Source: Bigelowiella natans CCMP2755 (Eukaryota > Cercozoa > Chlorarachniophyceae). Taken from it: a DNA stretch of 20,689 bases. The stretch is taken from assembly GCA_000320545.1 (NCBI GenBank), contig ADNK01000358.1, positions 1 through 20,689 of the forward strand, in the 5' to 3' direction. Shown here piece after piece: positions 1 through 9,825 of the stretch; position 1 is the stretch's first letter; each line of letters opens with the position of its first letter. A model generated the notes under the pieces. It searched no databases. It was not told the DNA's origin and was given only the letters and a program-made list of their open reading frames with translations. The position numbers and the translations under genes are program-made.

Positions 1-1
1 G

Positions 2-56
2 CCACCGGCACTACTGTCTCTGCTGCACAACGGCAAGAATTTCATCAATGTTTCCG
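2..56 (+). CDS. Possible exon fragment of a gene entering from the left
   Basis: Read in frame 2, the first 55 bases give an open stretch with a protein-like middle (LLSLLHNGKNFINVS), ending in phase 1 at a GTAGTA donor at 57. A poly-C tract followed by ACAACAG at 95 could be the next acceptor, and the following bases continue in frame (GQRLLSERTWPHQLYDG). That would make the intron only 39 nt, shorter than any other intron here. I do not recognise the protein. It may be the 3' part of an upstream gene or chance. Confidence 0.2.
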
Positions 57-328
57 GTAGTATGTTATATTATTGGACCCCCCCCCCCACAACAGGTCAG
101 AGGCTGCTTTCTGAGAGAACATGGCCTCATCAGCTCTATGATGGATTGATGTTTCACGTAGTAGTTTGCTGTTACCAAGCCTTACGCCTTCCACCATTTT
201 ATCGAAAGCTGATGGGAGAGGGGAGGGGGGGAGGGGGGGAGGGGGGGCGAGGCGGGAGAGAATTTTAAGGAGAAACAATCGAAATCATTATCTAGCTACT
301 TCAATTATCACTGCTACAGCTTCTACTG

Positions 329-361
<33 letters not shown>

Positions 362-461
362 GCACGTGAGCCACCTTTTGCACAACGGGAGCATAGTAGC
401 ACCTTCTCCTCGTTCTGCAGACACATCCAAAGCTAAATGGCCACAAAGGGCAAATCACACA

Positions 462-500
<39 letters not shown>

Positions 501-559
501 GCATGCATTCCGTTATAACGACGTTTGGACAGAACAAATGCAGCATGTTCGCCTCTTGC

Positions 560-599
<40 letters not shown>

Positions 600-698
600 C
601 CCCTCCCCCTCTCACCCATGTTGCGTCGGAGGGCAGGTATCGTGTTAGCGTAGGGGAGACCAAATCGCGAGAAGTAGCACGAAGCGAAGCCCTGTATG

Positions 699-756
<58 letters not shown>

Positions 757-961
757 ACATTATAATATGTAGGGATACTATTCATTCGATAAAACGTATA
801 CATCCACGCCTCGTTCCTCCTCTCTGAACGGGCAGGACGGACGCGGCGGCGTGGGTCATGGGGGAGGGGGTGCGTTTCGTGTGTTGATTGATCTCCATTA
901 CGATGTCTCGACTCCGCACTTTGTACATCGCCCAGTCAGGCTGATTATAGAGCATATTAGA

Positions 962-995
<34 letters not shown>

Positions 996-1126
996 AATCG
1001 AGCAAAAACAAGGGATTCCAAGATATAATAATAGGGGTGGAAGGGAGCGGGGGATTGGGGGCGAGCGAGCGTTCACGCCGTCAATCGCGTTATTATTTGC
1101 CGGTTTTTTTGTAAGATGTCTATCGA
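57..1126. other. Microsatellite-rich stretch without a supported gene
   Basis: The stretch holds a G-rich run (about 214-250), an ACT trinucleotide array (about 329-361), CA (about 457-499), CT (about 562-595), TA followed by TG (about 704-756) and CT followed by CA (about 961-994). The open frames here on both strands are almost entirely translations of these repeats (runs of His-Thr, Leu-Ser, Arg-Glu, Val-Cys). The part just above 1000 probably includes the 3' UTR of the minus-strand gene ending at 1127. Confidence 0.7.
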
Positions 1127-1863
1127 TTACAAAGGCCTGCATTTCTGCTTGTCGCATCGAAGGCCTGGGAGAGAGAAAGAAAGTTAATCAGAAGAGAATC
1201 ACCGGCGGCCCATACGGACGGGTTTCAATAGAGAACATGATCATCATATCATCATCGTTATCGTTGTCATCATCAGGTCTTTCTCTCCTCATCACCTCTC
1301 TTTCCCTCCTTTAGGTGGCTTCTTTGCCGCATTTTCCCATGCTGAACGCACATTGCCAATTCCCTGAAAGGGGGGGGGGGGGGAAGTAAGGGGGGGGCGG
1401 GAGATGTTGCTGTTATAGATATTCATTCCACCTTCGATCATCCAACAAGAGTTTCATGGCACTTTGATCATAACTACAACTTATACTACTATTTATGTTC
1501 ATTACGGTCTCTCGTCGCAAGGATGCTTTTTCCTGCAGTTGTACTCGCCACTCCTCAAGTCCAGCCTCATGAACCTCTTGCTCCGCACCCTGAGATGGTC
1601 CGAAAAGGGAAGAGGGAGAGGGAGGGAGTGAATGAGTGAGAGAGAGAGAGAGAGAGACGCGAGAAAAAGAATTGGAAAGTGATGATGATGCAGGCATTGG
1701 TACGTCATGGGATCTTTGCAGGAGCTGATAGAGAGAAGAAGATGAAGAAGATGATGATGAGCGTGTGTCGTGGTATGTTCTAATGGGGCGAATTCGATTC
1801 ATTTCTTTCATTGAACTTCACTCACTCGCCATGCTTAGCGCAGGTAGCTTGGCCAGCAGTCAT
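1127..1863 (-). CDS. Small protein with two C-x2-HG-x2-R zinc-finger-like modules
   Basis: Minus-strand model, exons 1863-1826, 1589-1506, 1364-region (1363-1296) and 1164-1127, total 228 nt, 75 aa plus TAA. All junctions agree in phase (2, 2, 1) with GTGAGT, GTAATG and GTGATG donors and pyrimidine-rich CAG acceptors; the third exon follows a poly-C tract. Module 1 starts CAKHGEVRSKRF and closes with C-x5-C (CRKKHPC). Module 2 starts CVQHGKMR and closes with C-x4-C (CDKQKC). The repeated C-x2-H-G-x2-R ... C-x4/5-C pattern suggests two small zinc-binding modules; I cannot name the family with certainty. The start is the ATG at 1863, 28 nt after a strong acceptor (polypyrimidine plus CTCAG). 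The frame is open a few codons further up, so extra upstream exons are possible. Confidence 0.55.
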
Positions 1864-1865
1864 GT

Positions 1866-2117
1866 TCACTTGCGCGGTGGAAACACGAAGTCCTGAGAAG
1901 GAGGGGAGGGGGGCAGCATGGTGATGATGCGCTCATTTTTCCGAAGTACTGAAGACTTCGTCTTTTTGGAGAAGTAAGTAGCCGAGAGGAAGGCCAAACG
2001 CTCCTCATAGAGTGAACAAAAATGCAGGTTGGAGGGAAACGTTTCTAATGTATGCGAGTCGTGTGCGTGCGTGTGTTTGTGTCTTTGCCGTTGCATAGTC
2101 GGCGCCTGCGTGCGTGC

Positions 2118-2149
<32 letters not shown>

Positions 2150-2882
2150 TGATTTCATGGAGAGAAGGCACCTCTTCTTCCAGCTCTGAGACGCAAGAGC
2201 TCCATTAACCGGGAAGATGATAATGATGATGATAACGATGATGGCGACGACGATGATGGGGGTTGCGATGATAGTGCCGCGCCCTAATTTACGCATCCAT
2301 AAGAACTCTACAGTACGAGAATAATAACCTATTTACGAAGTCAGTCCCGGGTAACCTCCCACCTGCTCTAAGCGGGCTTTAAGTATGCTTCCCAGCGGCT
2401 GCTCGTCTATGCCTGATCAGAGGTGCGGGTGTCGTTACACGTTGGATCCGAACAAGAAAGGAGGGGGGGATGCTCTATCGCGGTACCTCGAAGATGGTTC
2501 CCAGACGCCGCCGCTAACAAGCCGAACGCATTTGTGACCAACACCTGTTTGCAAATCGAGATTGAATTTTCACTGAGGGCGGCTTACCACAGGTACGGGG
2601 AACAAATCCTTCTACTACCAGTGCCATTAACGCAGGCGCGGTGATGATGCGCCGACTCGCGGTGATGCGGCTTGCCTTTGAAGAAGGTTTGCCGAGACCC
2701 GACATCTTCCCTCCCTTCACCTTTTTGCGCCATAGTAGCAGTGCCAAAGTTAGTCAACCTCCTCATGGTGCAGCGCGCGCGGATGGTTGGATCTTTTTCT
2801 AGATGGATGTTCTCACCTCAAACGGGAACAGTGCGGGCGCTACAGCAACTCCTGGAGTGGCTCCACTCGCGCTCTGGCACAT
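1866..2882 (-). CDS. Tentative four-exon gene, function unknown
   Basis: Minus-strand model with exons 2882-2817, 2720-2588, 2412-2363 and 2003-1866 (387 nt, 128 aa). Phases match at each junction. Donors are GTGAGA, GTAAGC and GTGGGA; the first intron has a CTAAC branch-like site. The first exon would encode MCQSASGATPGVAVAPALF, the third IDEQPLGSILKARLEQ, and the last a basic segment (KKTKSSVLRKNERIITM). Some acceptors are weak (AAAAAG, TATGAG), and part of 2672-2887 is also open on the plus strand. I recognise no family. The stop (1868-1866) lies two bases before the ATG of the next minus-strand gene, so this exon may instead belong to that gene's leader. Treat as a hypothesis. Confidence 0.25.
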
Positions 2883-3368
2883 CATAGGAAATAAAATGAG
2901 TGACTCAAAATGAGAGAAACTTCTTTAACCCCCGAACGAAAAGAATCCACACATTCCCCCCCCCCACCACCCGGAGCACAGTTTCAGTCCAATTTGCCGT
3001 GGATTTTGGACCAGATTTTATCCAGGATATATCCGAAAAGGAATATTCTCCACTTGCAATTCTCCGATAGATATATTTTTGACGATTTCCAAGATCATTT
3101 TTTAGAAAATATATCAGGCCAATCATACCTTAAGGAGCTGTCCGGGTGGCAGGAGCCGCTAGCAACAGAATTCTCTTTTTCTAGGTAAATCCGAAACGAA
3201 GAATATCCCAGATTATCGTTTCGAGTTCTTCAAGCTGCTGCTAGTACATCACTAGGAGCCCGACGCTCTGTGTTTAGTTCTTTTTAGGAACATTTAAATG
3301 CGAAATATATCTGAATACTCCTCCATTTTTTTTTCGGATCTGCAGAAATCAGGGCGGTTAGAGGAGTG
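2883..3368. promoter_or_regulatory. AT-rich leader/promoter region of the PI-PLC gene
   Basis: No convincing protein is encoded; the two overlapping open frames lack family motifs. An AG-GTAAAT donor at about 3185 and a T9-containing polypyrimidine tract ending in TGCAG at 3345 frame a possible 5' UTR intron of about 160 nt, 23 nt before the ATG at 3369. If the tentative minus-strand gene starting at 2882 is real, this is a divergent promoter. Confidence 0.4.
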
Positions 3369-3831
3369 ATGTCATCCTCGCCCCCCGCCCTCCCTCTGGT
3401 CGCCGCGGCCTCCACGACGGCCACCTCAGCTGTGAGGTGGAGCAAGGCCTCCCAAGACCGCCTCGTAGTCCTTGTCGCCGCTATGCTAGCGGGCTACTCG
3501 GCCCTGAGGATTCTGATGGCGTTCACCGGAAGCATGGCCGAGGCTGGCACCTCTCACAAAGCAGCAGCAACAGTTGCCGTCGGATCTGTGGGCGGGTCAA
3601 TCTGGGGGTGGCTGTACTCATCTAATGCGATATATTACATTGGCTTTTTGCTCGGCAGCATCATCATATCCACACTAGTCCCTCACCCCTGGGTAAGCTC
3701 GTTGTTGTAAATTGAAGCAACGTGGAGACCGAACCGCACTCAATCTCCTTCCCCAATCACGCCAGGTTCGCCCGACTTACGGAGTCGACATTCTGAACAG
3801 CTTCGAGGTCGAGCGCACCCACGACCAATGA
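3369..3831 (+). CDS. Alternative reading: separate small membrane protein
   Basis: Exons 3369-3692 and 3766-3831 can be read alone as a 129-aa protein ending at TGA (3829-3831), with an AATAAA at 3861-3866 about 30 nt downstream. The protein has three hydrophobic segments and a short polar tail. I prefer joining it to the PI-PLC exons because the next exon (3899) begins after an acceptor, needs an upstream partner in phase 0 and lacks its own leader. Both transcripts could exist through alternative polyadenylation. Confidence 0.3.
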
Positions 3832-4053
3832 CTGATGTAGGCTCATGCGCGAACATCACTAATAAACTTTGTCTTCATATATATTTCCTTCGGCACAGTC
3901 CGAGATGAAGCTCGCAAGCAGCGACATCGCTCTCAACAGGGTCCAGGTCGTCGGAACGCATAACAGTGTCCACGTCGCAGGTCAGTATTCATATTCGAAC
4001 GAACATTTTGCTAAGGATTTGTGCTTTGTGACCGTAGCTAAGCTCCATGGCTC

Positions 4054-4084
<31 letters not shown>

Positions 4085-5533
4085 AACTCCATCAGGCATG
4101 TTTTCGATTTTCATCCCGTACTGGCAATACACGCATCCCAGTCTGATCGACCAACTTAATACCGGGATTCGACATTTGGAAATTGACCTTTGGTAACTTC
4201 ATATGCGCTTCCCTCGCCGAAACACACATTCTAGTCCCCCCCCCCCCCCCCACCCAAATAATCATCAAATTTGCGTTTTCCACACTCTGATCGCCACGCG
4301 TTATTCGCAGGTACAACAAGAGCTTCGGTATGTGGGAAGTTTGGCACGAATGCGTCGACAGGCTCACAGTCAGTGCGCCTTTGCTTTTGATATGTAATGA
4401 TGCAATCGTGGGTGGAGGCGGTGCTGGGGGGGGTTCCAAGATGGTACTCTTAGGTCACGCCGTACTTTGATCTTAAAGGTAACACCATTGCTTCTCCGGG
4501 ATGTGCTATCCCAGCTGTTCTCATGGTCTAAGTCGAATCAAGGTGATACATCCCCTGCCCCCCCCCCTCTGCCCGCACTGTAGTGAGTAATAACTTGCTC
4601 AGAAACTAAGTTCAGATTTGAAAAGAAGTCTCTTCCGCCGGATTTACTCTCGTCCTCTCTTTCTCTACCCCTACCATCCTCCGCCCTTTTCTTCCCATTC
4701 ATCTGGTTTGCTCATTGCAAACTCTTCCGCAGTTATCAGAAGGGAAAATTGGAAAATTGCTCGTTGTTGGTTGATTTTTTATTTTCTCTCTCAGGCCACT
4801 TCCCACTCTCCATTAATTTGGATATAAAGGTAGTACGCAGCAGATGTTACCGGTCTTATCTGGGCCGAGTCATACTAATCATCAACACTCGTCATCATTG
4901 CCATTGATGTCGTCGTCACCATCGCGTGTTGTGCAGGGCGCATACATCTCAGGAACAAGCTACCTGACGCCTTGGCTCCTTGGTAACTGGCAAATAAGAG
5001 GGGGGGAGGGAGGAGGAGGAGGAGGAGATTTTTTTTTCCAGTAGTAATAGATCACATAGCAGTAGCAGCAGCAGCATCAGCTTCTTTTGCTTCGCTCCCA
5101 AACCGTAATCTTAGAATCATGGTAGCTCTAATTGCTCCCCAATCGCATTGCACCTCGAACAACGATCTTAATAACACATGCTGCACGCAGGACGAGGGTT
5201 CAGCCATTCTAAGGCGGACAGGCAGATCTTCCAGGTATAGGGAAGGACGTAGTAGCGCAGTAGCATCGTTCATAGATTAGGCAATCTTCATTTCCCCAGA
5301 ATCTTAAGCATTAGCAGCACCGATGGGCGTTGTCCTTCGACTCGGTGCAAGCAACCGGCTCGAGAAACAACGCACATCGGCGGTTTTGGCTACATCGTAG
5401 CAAGTGCCGCACGGCCTGCTGATTTCTATGACCAATTAGGCGCTGGAGAGGGAGATTCTGGCGGAGTTTCCCATTCCAAACCTCCACACACCAGCGTCCA
5501 TGCTTCTAGGGTACAGATAATAATAAGACACAA

Positions 5534-5566
<33 letters not shown>

Positions 5567-6572
5567 CATGACCACAATTTGCACGTGCACACGCGTATCA
5601 TCTCTTGCATATCACCATCACGAATCTATTTCATTGCCTGCCATCGAGACCTGCCCGCAAAACGTACCGGTGATTCGAGAATACATCGTGAAATCGCCGT
5701 CCTGCCGAGAAGGACACCGAGAGAATAGAGGCCGTATCTTAACCTTTGAAATATCATCTGTAGATCTGGCACGAAGACCCTCCGCGAAGCGATTCAGAAA
5801 AGCGGCTGGCCTGCCGTTAACGCTCTGCGAGGAAAGACACAATTTCAGGTGCTCTATCCGTGGTTACTCTCCGTCTTATTTCTTCTCCTCTTCTTCTTCC
5901 TCCTCCTCCTCCTCCTCCCCCTCCTGCTCCTCCGTCCTTGCTTTATCTCAGTTCTTTTTCACATTCCCTCATCATCATCATCATCATCATCGTCGTCGTC
6001 ATCATTGCCCACGCCATGTTTCAAATCAGCTAAATCTCAATGGGTGCCGGGCCAGTCTGAACACAGTATTTGCTTTCAGTCTTTATGTGTGAGTGGTGGA
6101 CCCTGTCGCTGATTGATATGACCTATCTCCATTCCTTTCCCTCCCTCCCAGGTCATTCCTAGCAGCGTGTTTTTCAAGAGGGGGCACAACTTTCAGGACC
6201 CCGAGCCTGACGTGGGATGGTGAGACTTCGAAATGGAAACACCTATGAATTGGCCAAAGGATTGCTCATATCATGCGACATAGGGCGGGGGGGGGGGGGG
6301 AATAAAGAGGAAACGATGGAGATATCAAGACCGTCATCCTCCATTTTGAAACTTAGGTTCGAAACGAACGACCCCGTAGTGACCAAAATCCTCATAGAGA
6401 AAGGGTGCGCAAATGAAGATGCTGCATTGAACATTATCTGACGACGAAACGAGAGAAAGAGAGGAGATACATCGTTTTGCTCGTACACACCGTGCAAGAA
6501 TAGTTTTTCAGTGCTGTGAGAAGGGGGGAAGGGAGGGGGTACAGTCCCCCTGTGAATGTGCACACACAGAGA

Positions 6573-6610
<38 letters not shown>

Positions 6611-6977
6611 TGGATTTGTTTTTGGTCATTACATAGAAATTTATTCCTTTCTTTTTTGCCCCGACTTCTTTCCTCTCCCCATCCCCCTCTCACACCCACA
6701 GCTACTTTGTCCGGGCGCTCGATCCGCACAGCAAGTTCGGTGACACTGGAAAGAACCCGGTTGATGATACATGATATCTGTCTCTTATCTTTCGAAATGC
6801 TCACGGTGAATGTCTGTTTACTCCTACTCGTCGTTGTCATCTTGTCCCTGTTCGTAGATGGCGCAGTATGTTGCGACGAACCATCCGTCGTACTACAAGA
6901 GCGGCGTTCTAGTGCCTTTGAAAGAAATTGAGACCAAACGACAATCATCAGCCAGAGAGGATATAGAAACAGGTTAA
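3369..6977 (+). CDS. Ca2+-dependent phosphoinositide phospholipase C (PI-PLC-C1 type)
   Basis: Exons: 3369-3692, 3766-3807, 3899-3980, 4096-4192, 4311-4368, 4479-4542, 4795-4829, 5191-5234, 5764-5848, 6030-6086, 6152-6219, 6702-6759, 6858-6977; 1134 nt, 377 aa, all phases agree. The family hydrolyses inositol phospholipids using Ca2+. Visible motifs: LNRVQVVGTHNS (catalytic His about 143), the YTHPSLIDQL ... RHLEIDLW block (acidic residues about 178 and 180), WHE with a second His (about 194), RDVLSQLFSWSKSNQGHFPL then LDIKDEG (about 231-237), TLREAIQKSGWPAV, VFFKRGHN, YFVRALDP and the terminal AQYVATNHP, in the order typical of PF16670 proteins. The first two exons add three hydrophobic segments (about residues 38-105), suggesting a membrane anchor. 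Weak points: the exon 2 donor (GTCGAG), the exon 6 acceptor (TTAAAG), the exon 12 donor (GTTGAT), and a shorter-than-usual segment between LDIK and TLREA, where an exon could be missing. If the exon 2 donor is not used, translation stops at 3829-3831 and the anchor would be a separate small gene. Confidence 0.78.
4055..4084 (+). repeat. TGC trinucleotide array beside a splice acceptor
   Basis: About ten TGC units end 11 nt before the acceptor of PI-PLC exon 4 (4095). In one intronic frame it would read as a run of cysteines, but it lies outside the spliced coding sequence. Confidence 0.8.
5532..6005 (+). repeat. Microsatellites inside PI-PLC introns (CA, TCC/TTC, ATC)
   Basis: A CA array (about 5532-5569) lies in the intron before exon 9. 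TTC/TCC arrays (about 5880-5930) and an ATC array (about 5970-6005) lie in the intron before exon 10, upstream of its acceptor at 6029. A 174-codon frame across this region is mostly repeat-encoded Ser and His; the real exon (5764-5848) is in a different frame. Confidence 0.8.
6285..6609 (+). repeat. Poly-G run and GA array in a PI-PLC intron
   Basis: The 482-nt intron 6220-6701 contains a G-run (about 6285-6300) and a GA array (about 6568-6609). It ends in a pyrimidine-rich stretch and CACAG at 6701. No coding signal was found inside it. Confidence 0.75.
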
Positions 6978-7667
6978 CAGTTTTTTTAGAAATAATAGCG
7001 GTTGCCCCGCCAATTATGAGAGATAATCAAGGTAAAGGCTGCATCGGTCAACGCCGACCCACAACTACTTGTGCCATGTAGGATGGTTAGTCTTTGCATA
7101 CATAACAGTCAATTCTTCATCTGATGCAGAGCAAACAAGCTACTGCATTGTGTACATGTGTGTTTGTGTGCGCACCAACGCCATCAATGGAAAGCTCTTT
7201 CACGCACAGCAGATCGAAATTGCTTGTACAGTGGCTACGTTGCATAGCCGCGGACACTGCAGGCAGCTTGTGACATATGGACACGGTCATGCGTAGTACT
7301 ACTGTGTAACACGCCACACATCGTTGCGATCTGCAAAACGCCCTACGATCAAGTGCCGCATGATCAAGCGCTTTAACAGTTGAGACTCAGACTGTACTAT
7401 GTGGCGCGCTGTTGTTCATGCCGTGTATACGTGTCGCGAGTGACTTGTTTGGATGGATCAGGTTTCTGTTATACTGTACGTAGCTGCTAGTCTGCGCTAC
7501 GGACAGCAATGATGTGAGATATAGCGGGCGATACATATGGTACTCTGGCCTATGCTAGTATGCAACTCATTATTGTTCATATCATGATGTAGCGAAAATT
7601 TTCCTGTCCCGGCTAAACCGGCTATGCATGTGCACAGGGCTCGCTCCTGTAATGACCCAGTAGCAAT
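6978..7667. other. Intergenic region between convergent genes
   Basis: This separates the PI-PLC stop (6977) from the stop of the minus-strand Tudor-like gene (7668). It must hold both 3' UTRs. No AATAAA is evident for either gene. Short open frames on both strands lack protein-like character. Nothing else is supported. Confidence 0.6.
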
Positions 7668-9026
7668 CTATCGCCATGCATCCGCAACGGGATTTGTATT
7701 TGAATGCACTGGTGATTCGACCACATGATCACTTTCATCTTGTCTCCCCTCCTCCCTCAATGCTCTCACGGCGTCTCGAAGTCGGTGAGGGTCATCGACA
7801 GCTTCCACCGGACGATCTCTTGCTAGATAAGACGCCGGAACCCTCTCCTCTCGATCACCATCATCGTACTCTATCTGAAACGTACCGTCTGCGTTTGCCA
7901 TATGAACGATTCCCCGGAAATAGCAACCCCCTTCATATCGGGACCAGACAGCCTCTCCCAGCCTCAAGTGTTCCGCGAGTCGCCATCGAAACGGCCATTC
8001 TTCTTTGGGAGTAACGAACGGCCTCATTCTTTGAGGGCGACGGGCACTCTCCACAACTACTACAGCTTCTAATGCGCCTTGAACTTTTGTTGATACCTGA
8101 GCGTCTGGATTCGGGGCGAAAGGGCTAGGTCCGTTGTTTTTCGGCGTCGCATATTGGCTACAGGGGTACATGTACTCGACAGGGAGGCGGCAAGGAGCAA
8201 CAGGATGACCGATTCTGTCAAATTCAGAGTCGAGGAGTGTTAAGGCCTGATCAAATAATACGTGGAAGGAAGAGGTCCCATTAAAGAGTGTCACTTTCCC
8301 TCTCACCCATATGTACTCAGAGTGTTCCTCCATCTCGACCTTGACACGACGATGGAACGCGCAAAGAACAATCGCACCCTCCTCCATGGGAAGTGGCTTG
8401 CTATCTAAGATGTAAAATTCTTTGCAATTCTGATGATCGCTGACTTTGCCCTCGTTTTCATCTTCATCGTTGAGTGACACTGCGCAGTTGGTTTCACCAT
8501 TGGCACGCTGGACGTCACTATGTCTTCTTTCAGCTTCATTGCTGTCCTTATACTTATCTCCATCTATATATGGATTATTCTGGGCTCTAAGTTTTGACAA
8601 GGGAATCGTAAATCCTATCGTCTCGCGGTGTGGTTCCCACTGATGATTTTCGTCGACGCAGCTGTTATGGAGGTAACCCATCGTGCACTTCCTCTCTTTC
8701 TCAAACTGCATGTGGATATACTGTTCAGGATCTATGGTTCTCTTCTCAGAAGCCACTGAGACACCAGCAACCCGTCCCTCGAGGTAGTAGCCGTATAAAG
8801 ACTGCCTAAACGCCCTGGCTCCTTCCCATTTTTTTTCCTCGGCTATTTTCCGCTCGCAATCAATCGAGAAAGATGAGTTCTTAACCTTCTTAAGTAGCCT
8901 ACGGAAATGTCCTTTCTTCATATGAGAACGGCATATGGTCTCTCGTCCGGTGTATGGGGAGCGTGTTGTGCAGAGGGGGGGTTCAGAGCCTGAAGCCACG
9001 TCGAGTGCGACGTTTCCTGTCTCCAT
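7668..9026 (-). CDS. Intronless protein with two Tudor/Agenet-like segments
   Basis: A single uninterrupted frame of 452 aa. The first ATG is at 9026; the frame continues to about 9065 without another ATG, and a CTGGCAG acceptor-like site lies 14 nt before the ATG. The C-terminal part has a clear Tudor-like barrel (residues about 356-403): LGEAVWSRYEGG, FRGIV, GTFQIEYDDGDREERVP. A second, more divergent one is at about 215-262: EEGAIVLCAFH, YIWVRGKVTLFNG, FHVLFDQ. Such domains often bind methylated lysine or arginine in chromatin or RNP proteins; the ligand here is unknown. The N-terminal half is charged, with a basic patch (KKGHFRRLLKKVKNSSF) and an acidic stretch (DEDENEGK). It is unusual in lacking introns beside genes with 5-19 exons. 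Confidence 0.75.
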   Translation of the reverse strand: METGNVALDVASGSEPPLCTTRSPYTGRETICRSHMKKGHFRRLLKKVKNSSFSIDCERKIAEEKKWEGARAFRQSLYGYYLEGRVAGVSVASEKRTIDPEQYIHMQFEKERKCTMGYLHNSCVDENHQWEPHRETIGFTIPLSKLRAQNNPYIDGDKYKDSNEAERRHSDVQRANGETNCAVSLNDEDENEGKVSDHQNCKEFYILDSKPLPMEEGAIVLCAFHRRVKVEMEEHSEYIWVRGKVTLFNGTSSFHVLFDQALTLLDSEFDRIGHPVAPCRLPVEYMYPCSQYATPKNNGPSPFAPNPDAQVSTKVQGALEAVVVVESARRPQRMRPFVTPKEEWPFRWRLAEHLRLGEAVWSRYEGGCYFRGIVHMANADGTFQIEYDDGDREERVPASYLARDRPVEAVDDPHRLRDAVRALREEGRQDESDHVVESPVHSNTNPVADAWR

Positions 9027-9181
9027 TTTGTTGTGAGCACCTGCCAGTAGGTGGAAAATGACCAAAATTTTTCTTTTACGCCATTAAAAAAAGCATGTCG
9101 CACGATCAAGTTTGTCAAATAGGAGAATTTTGTCATGTGAGTATTTATAATTTCGATACTTGCCAGAAATATTCTTTTCAA

Positions 9182-9254
9182 GCCCCACTGGCGTAATGGA
9201 TAACGCGCCTGACTTCTAATCAGGAGATTCGGAGTTCAAGTCTCCGGTGGGGTG
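9182..9254 (+). tRNA. tRNA-Arg (anticodon TCT)
   Basis: The 73-nt cloverleaf has acceptor arm GCCCCAC/GTGGGGT (first pair G-U), a D arm with GCG/CGC, an anticodon stem CCTGA/TCAGG around loop CTTCTAA (anticodon TCT), a 5-nt variable loop, and a T arm CGGAG/CTCCG with loop TTCAAGT. There is no intron and CCA is not encoded, as expected for a eukaryotic nuclear tRNA. It reads AGA codons. Confidence 0.95.
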
Positions 9255-9260
9255 TTTTTT
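9255..9260 (+). terminator. Pol III T-run terminator
   Basis: Six T residues directly follow the discriminator base of tRNA-Arg, the standard RNA polymerase III stop signal. Confidence 0.85.
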
Positions 9261-9825
9261 GTCGATAGTCGTCGCATGGGTGAGAATCCCCCTCTTTTTT
9301 CCTCTTTTTTTGCTTGTTTTTCCTCCACTTTTTTAGAGACAACTGCAAAGCATGGGAATATTGGAAAAATATCGCGAAGAGTCATGTCGTAGCCATGAAA
9401 TTTGAGAACATGTGAAGAGTAATTACTACGCGACCAAAATTCTGGAAATTGTGCCGAAAAATCCCACGCATCACTGTAATCCCCGCCGTAATCCCATTGT
9501 GCTCATTGCATCCAGACTTTAATTCTTCCAATTCGGCGGGCCAGCGTCGAATTTTTTTTGAGAAAATGGACATAATTTGATGTCTTTAATAAATATCCAC
9601 ATCCGTTTGAGATTTGAGGAAAAGGTTTGTGCTGTTTTCAAAGACCAACTTACTCAGACACGGCGCAGCAAAAGGTCCCCCCCGTGATCTCCTTCCTCAT
9701 GTGATTTCGAGAGGAGAAGCTGTTCAATCCACCTGTTGGATTCATATTTCCTGCTTACTCGTTACTTAATTAATTTCGTCTATGCATTTATCCAAAGTGA
9801 TGGCAATATCCTGCTTTCAGGCACC
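9261..9825. promoter_or_regulatory. FARSB upstream region
   Basis: No protein-like frame is present. The region should contain the FARSB promoter and 5' UTR. A TCCTGCTTTCAG acceptor ends at 9820, five bases before the ATG, so the leader is probably spliced. I could not identify the matching donor with confidence. Confidence 0.45.

Noticed and set aside
437-772. Open frames of 100 or more codons on both strands
   Set aside because: They are translations of CA, CT, TA and TG repeats (alternating His-Thr, Ser-Leu, Tyr-Ile, Val-Cys).
2910-3188. Overlapping open frames on both strands
   Set aside because: AT-rich sequence without family motifs or supporting splice partners; treated as a leader region.
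3861-3866. AATAAA as the definite end of the first two PI-PLC exons
   Set aside because: It may function, but the next exon begins at an acceptor and needs an upstream phase-0 exon. I kept a separate small gene only as an alternative.
4454-4478. 25-nt microexon (VTPYFDLK)
   Set aside because: It was in phase at both ends, but the overlapping choice 4479-4542 gives the family motif LRDVLSQLFSWSKSNQG.
4937-4983. Alternative PI-PLC exon (GAYISGTSYLTPWLL)
   Set aside because: It has good splice sites and fits the upstream phase, but using it forces the next exon into a frame that cannot join exon 5764-5848. It also lacks family residues.
5568-6092. 174-codon plus-strand open frame
   Set aside because: Much of it is Ser- and His-runs translated from microsatellites. 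The PI-PLC exon 5764-5848 lies inside it in another frame and matches the family.
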